Below, one piece after another: positions 33,143-33,856 of a stretch of 33,856 bases of DNA. Made by a program: the position numbers and the translations under genes. Under the pieces are notes generated by a model. The model was not told the DNA's origin and did not search any database. It worked only from the letters and a program-made list of their open reading frames with translations. Each line of letters begins with the position of its first letter. Positions within the stretch are counted from its first letter, which is position 1. The stretch is from Myxococcales bacterium (GTDB lineage Bacteria; Myxococcota_A; Polyangia; Polyangiales; Polyangiaceae): NCBI GenBank assembly GCA_030590865.1, contig JAUVCD010000008.1:1-33856 (forward strand), given 5' to 3'.

Positions 33143-33856
33143 CTAGGTGATCCCCCCGCACTTGATCTTGCCGTTGGCGGCGTCAGCGTTGTTGCCGTCG
33201 TTACATTCCTCAATGAGGTTGTCCGGATCGACGACACCCCAGATCAGCACGTCGATGCCCTCGGGAAACCCCGGGATGGTCACGTCGAAGCTGACGTTGC
33301 CGCCGGCGTTCAGATCCTGTGCTGAGGCGTTAGCTGCCTCGGAGAAGCCAAGATCGATTACATCCGTAATAACCGGCTTGTCATTGGTTCCGGTAATGGT
33401 AATTTCAACGGTCTTTAAGATGGATCCGCCTTTACTGTCTTCAACGTAAAAGGCAAAAGATTCCAGCTTGGTTTCTGTAGCAGCCAGATATTCGACGTCA
33501 GCTGCTGCAACGGTGTAGTTCCAAGTGACTACCCCGCCGGTACCACTGCCGGTGGTATCGGTAGTAACACTGGCAGTGAGTGTTCCCAGGGCGCCGCCAG
33601 ACGGGGTAACTGCCGTGACGCTATGTACGTCGATTAGATCAACATCCGTGAAGGCGATGGTACCCGTATCGTTAATATTACCTGCAGCGGTAATCATTTC
33701 AGTAACGTCACCGGTAACGTCGGTAGCGGCAACAACCGGATTATCGTTGGTTCCGGTAATGGTAACCTCAACGGTCTTTAAGATGGATCCGCCTTTACCG
33801 TCTTCAACGTAAAAGGCAAAAGATTCCAGCTTGGTTTCTGTAGCAGCCAGATATTC
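33143..33856 (-). CDS. VCBS-repeat surface protein, 3' end only (5' end cut by window)
   Basis: The frame is open through the right edge, so only the last 237 residues are seen. There is one complete VCBS unit plus part of another: INDTGTIAFTDVDLIDVHSV, GTLTASV, AAADVEYLAATETKLESFAFYVEDSKGG and TVEITITGTNDKPVI. VCBS domains occur in large secreted adhesins. The final 60 residues (PGFPEGIDVLIWGVVDPDNL, EECNDGNNADAANGKIKCGG) look different, with a CARDB-like IEECNDGNN end typical of myxobacteria. The VCBS part is about 50% GC (238 of 480 bases at 33361-33840 by hand count), clearly below its 3' end and the rest of the window. Confidence 0.8.
   Translation of the reverse strand, partial: EYLAATETKLESFAFYVEDGKGGSILKTVEVTITGTNDNPVVAATDVTGDVTEMITAAGNINDTGTIAFTDVDLIDVHSVTAVTPSGGALGTLTASVTTDTTGSGTGGVVTWNYTVAAADVEYLAATETKLESFAFYVEDSKGGSILKTVEITITGTNDKPVITDVIDLGFSEAANASAQDLNAGGNVSFDVTIPGFPEGIDVLIWGVVDPDNLIEECNDGNNADAANGKIKCGGIT
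33384..33493 (-). repeat. VCBS coding repeat, copy nearer the 3' end
   Basis: This 110-base segment matches 33747-33856 with only three differences that I can count, at an offset of exactly 363 bases (121 codons). It encodes the conserved LAATETKLESFAFYVEDxKGG...TVExTITGTND end of the VCBS unit. Confidence 0.9.
33747..33856 (-). repeat. VCBS coding repeat, second copy (runs into window edge)
   Basis: Partner of 33384-33493, cut off by the edge of the window, so the true repeat is longer and more copies probably follow. The near identity contrasts with the diverged DNA of the Cys-module repeats at 23201. Confidence 0.9.

Overview
This 33.9 kb window is high-GC DNA that looks like a myxobacterial (Myxococcota, Polyangia-like) chromosome. 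I infer that from gene content, not from any marker phylogeny. The signs are many Ser/Thr protein kinases, many lipoproteins with Gly- or Pro-rich linkers, a Cys-rich lipoprotein with a beta-propeller, a TIGR03790-type protein, a DUF2169 protein beside a type VI secretion tip gene, and a GlnRS fused to a YqeY/GatB tail. I see no tRNA, rRNA, CRISPR array, transposase or prophage core. No gene-free stretch exceeds about 250 bases.

Layout. Positions 1-5.9 kb hold housekeeping and envelope genes: glnS-yqeY (cut by the left edge) and nth on the minus strand, then a LEA14-like lipoprotein, a glutaredoxin-fold lipoprotein, a TIGR03790-type lipoprotein and a small DUF1232-like protein. Positions 6.0-9.2 kb are a tight, overlapping three-gene operon for a radical 2-hydroxyacyl-CoA dehydratase: two Fe-S subunits and their ATP-dependent activator. 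Positions 9.4-15.5 kb hold a membrane Ser/Thr kinase, a TPR-like membrane protein, a Cys-rich seven-bladed propeller lipoprotein and a SUMF1-domain lipoprotein.

Positions 15.6-22.6 kb form a type VI secretion (T6SS) tip/effector island: an evolved VgrG with a roughly 490-residue extension, an EagR-like (DUF1795) chaperone, a prePAAR/PAAR membrane protein and a convergent DUF2169 adaptor. No sheath, baseplate or ClpV gene is present, so this is an orphan tip cluster that must rely on an apparatus encoded elsewhere. Positions 22.6-29.8 kb are a signalling block: a membrane protein with 27-residue Cys-repeat modules, a Pro-rich lipoprotein and a Ser/Thr kinase in one operon, then a lipoprotein, a membrane pseudokinase that has lost its catalytic residues, and a soluble kinase. 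This block probably senses envelope state and may regulate the secretion island, but that link is inference from proximity.

Positions 30.0-33.9 kb hold a papain-like cysteine peptidase lipoprotein, a two-domain PPK2 polyphosphate kinase and, cut by the right edge, a VCBS-repeat surface protein. The repeat part of that last gene is about 50% GC and nearly identical between copies, unlike its GC-rich 3' end.

Regulation. Four genes (starts at 2985, 4054, 6044 and 12145) share a TANNNT -10-like box only 6-7 bases before the start codon and lack a Shine-Dalgarno sequence. This suggests leaderless transcripts.
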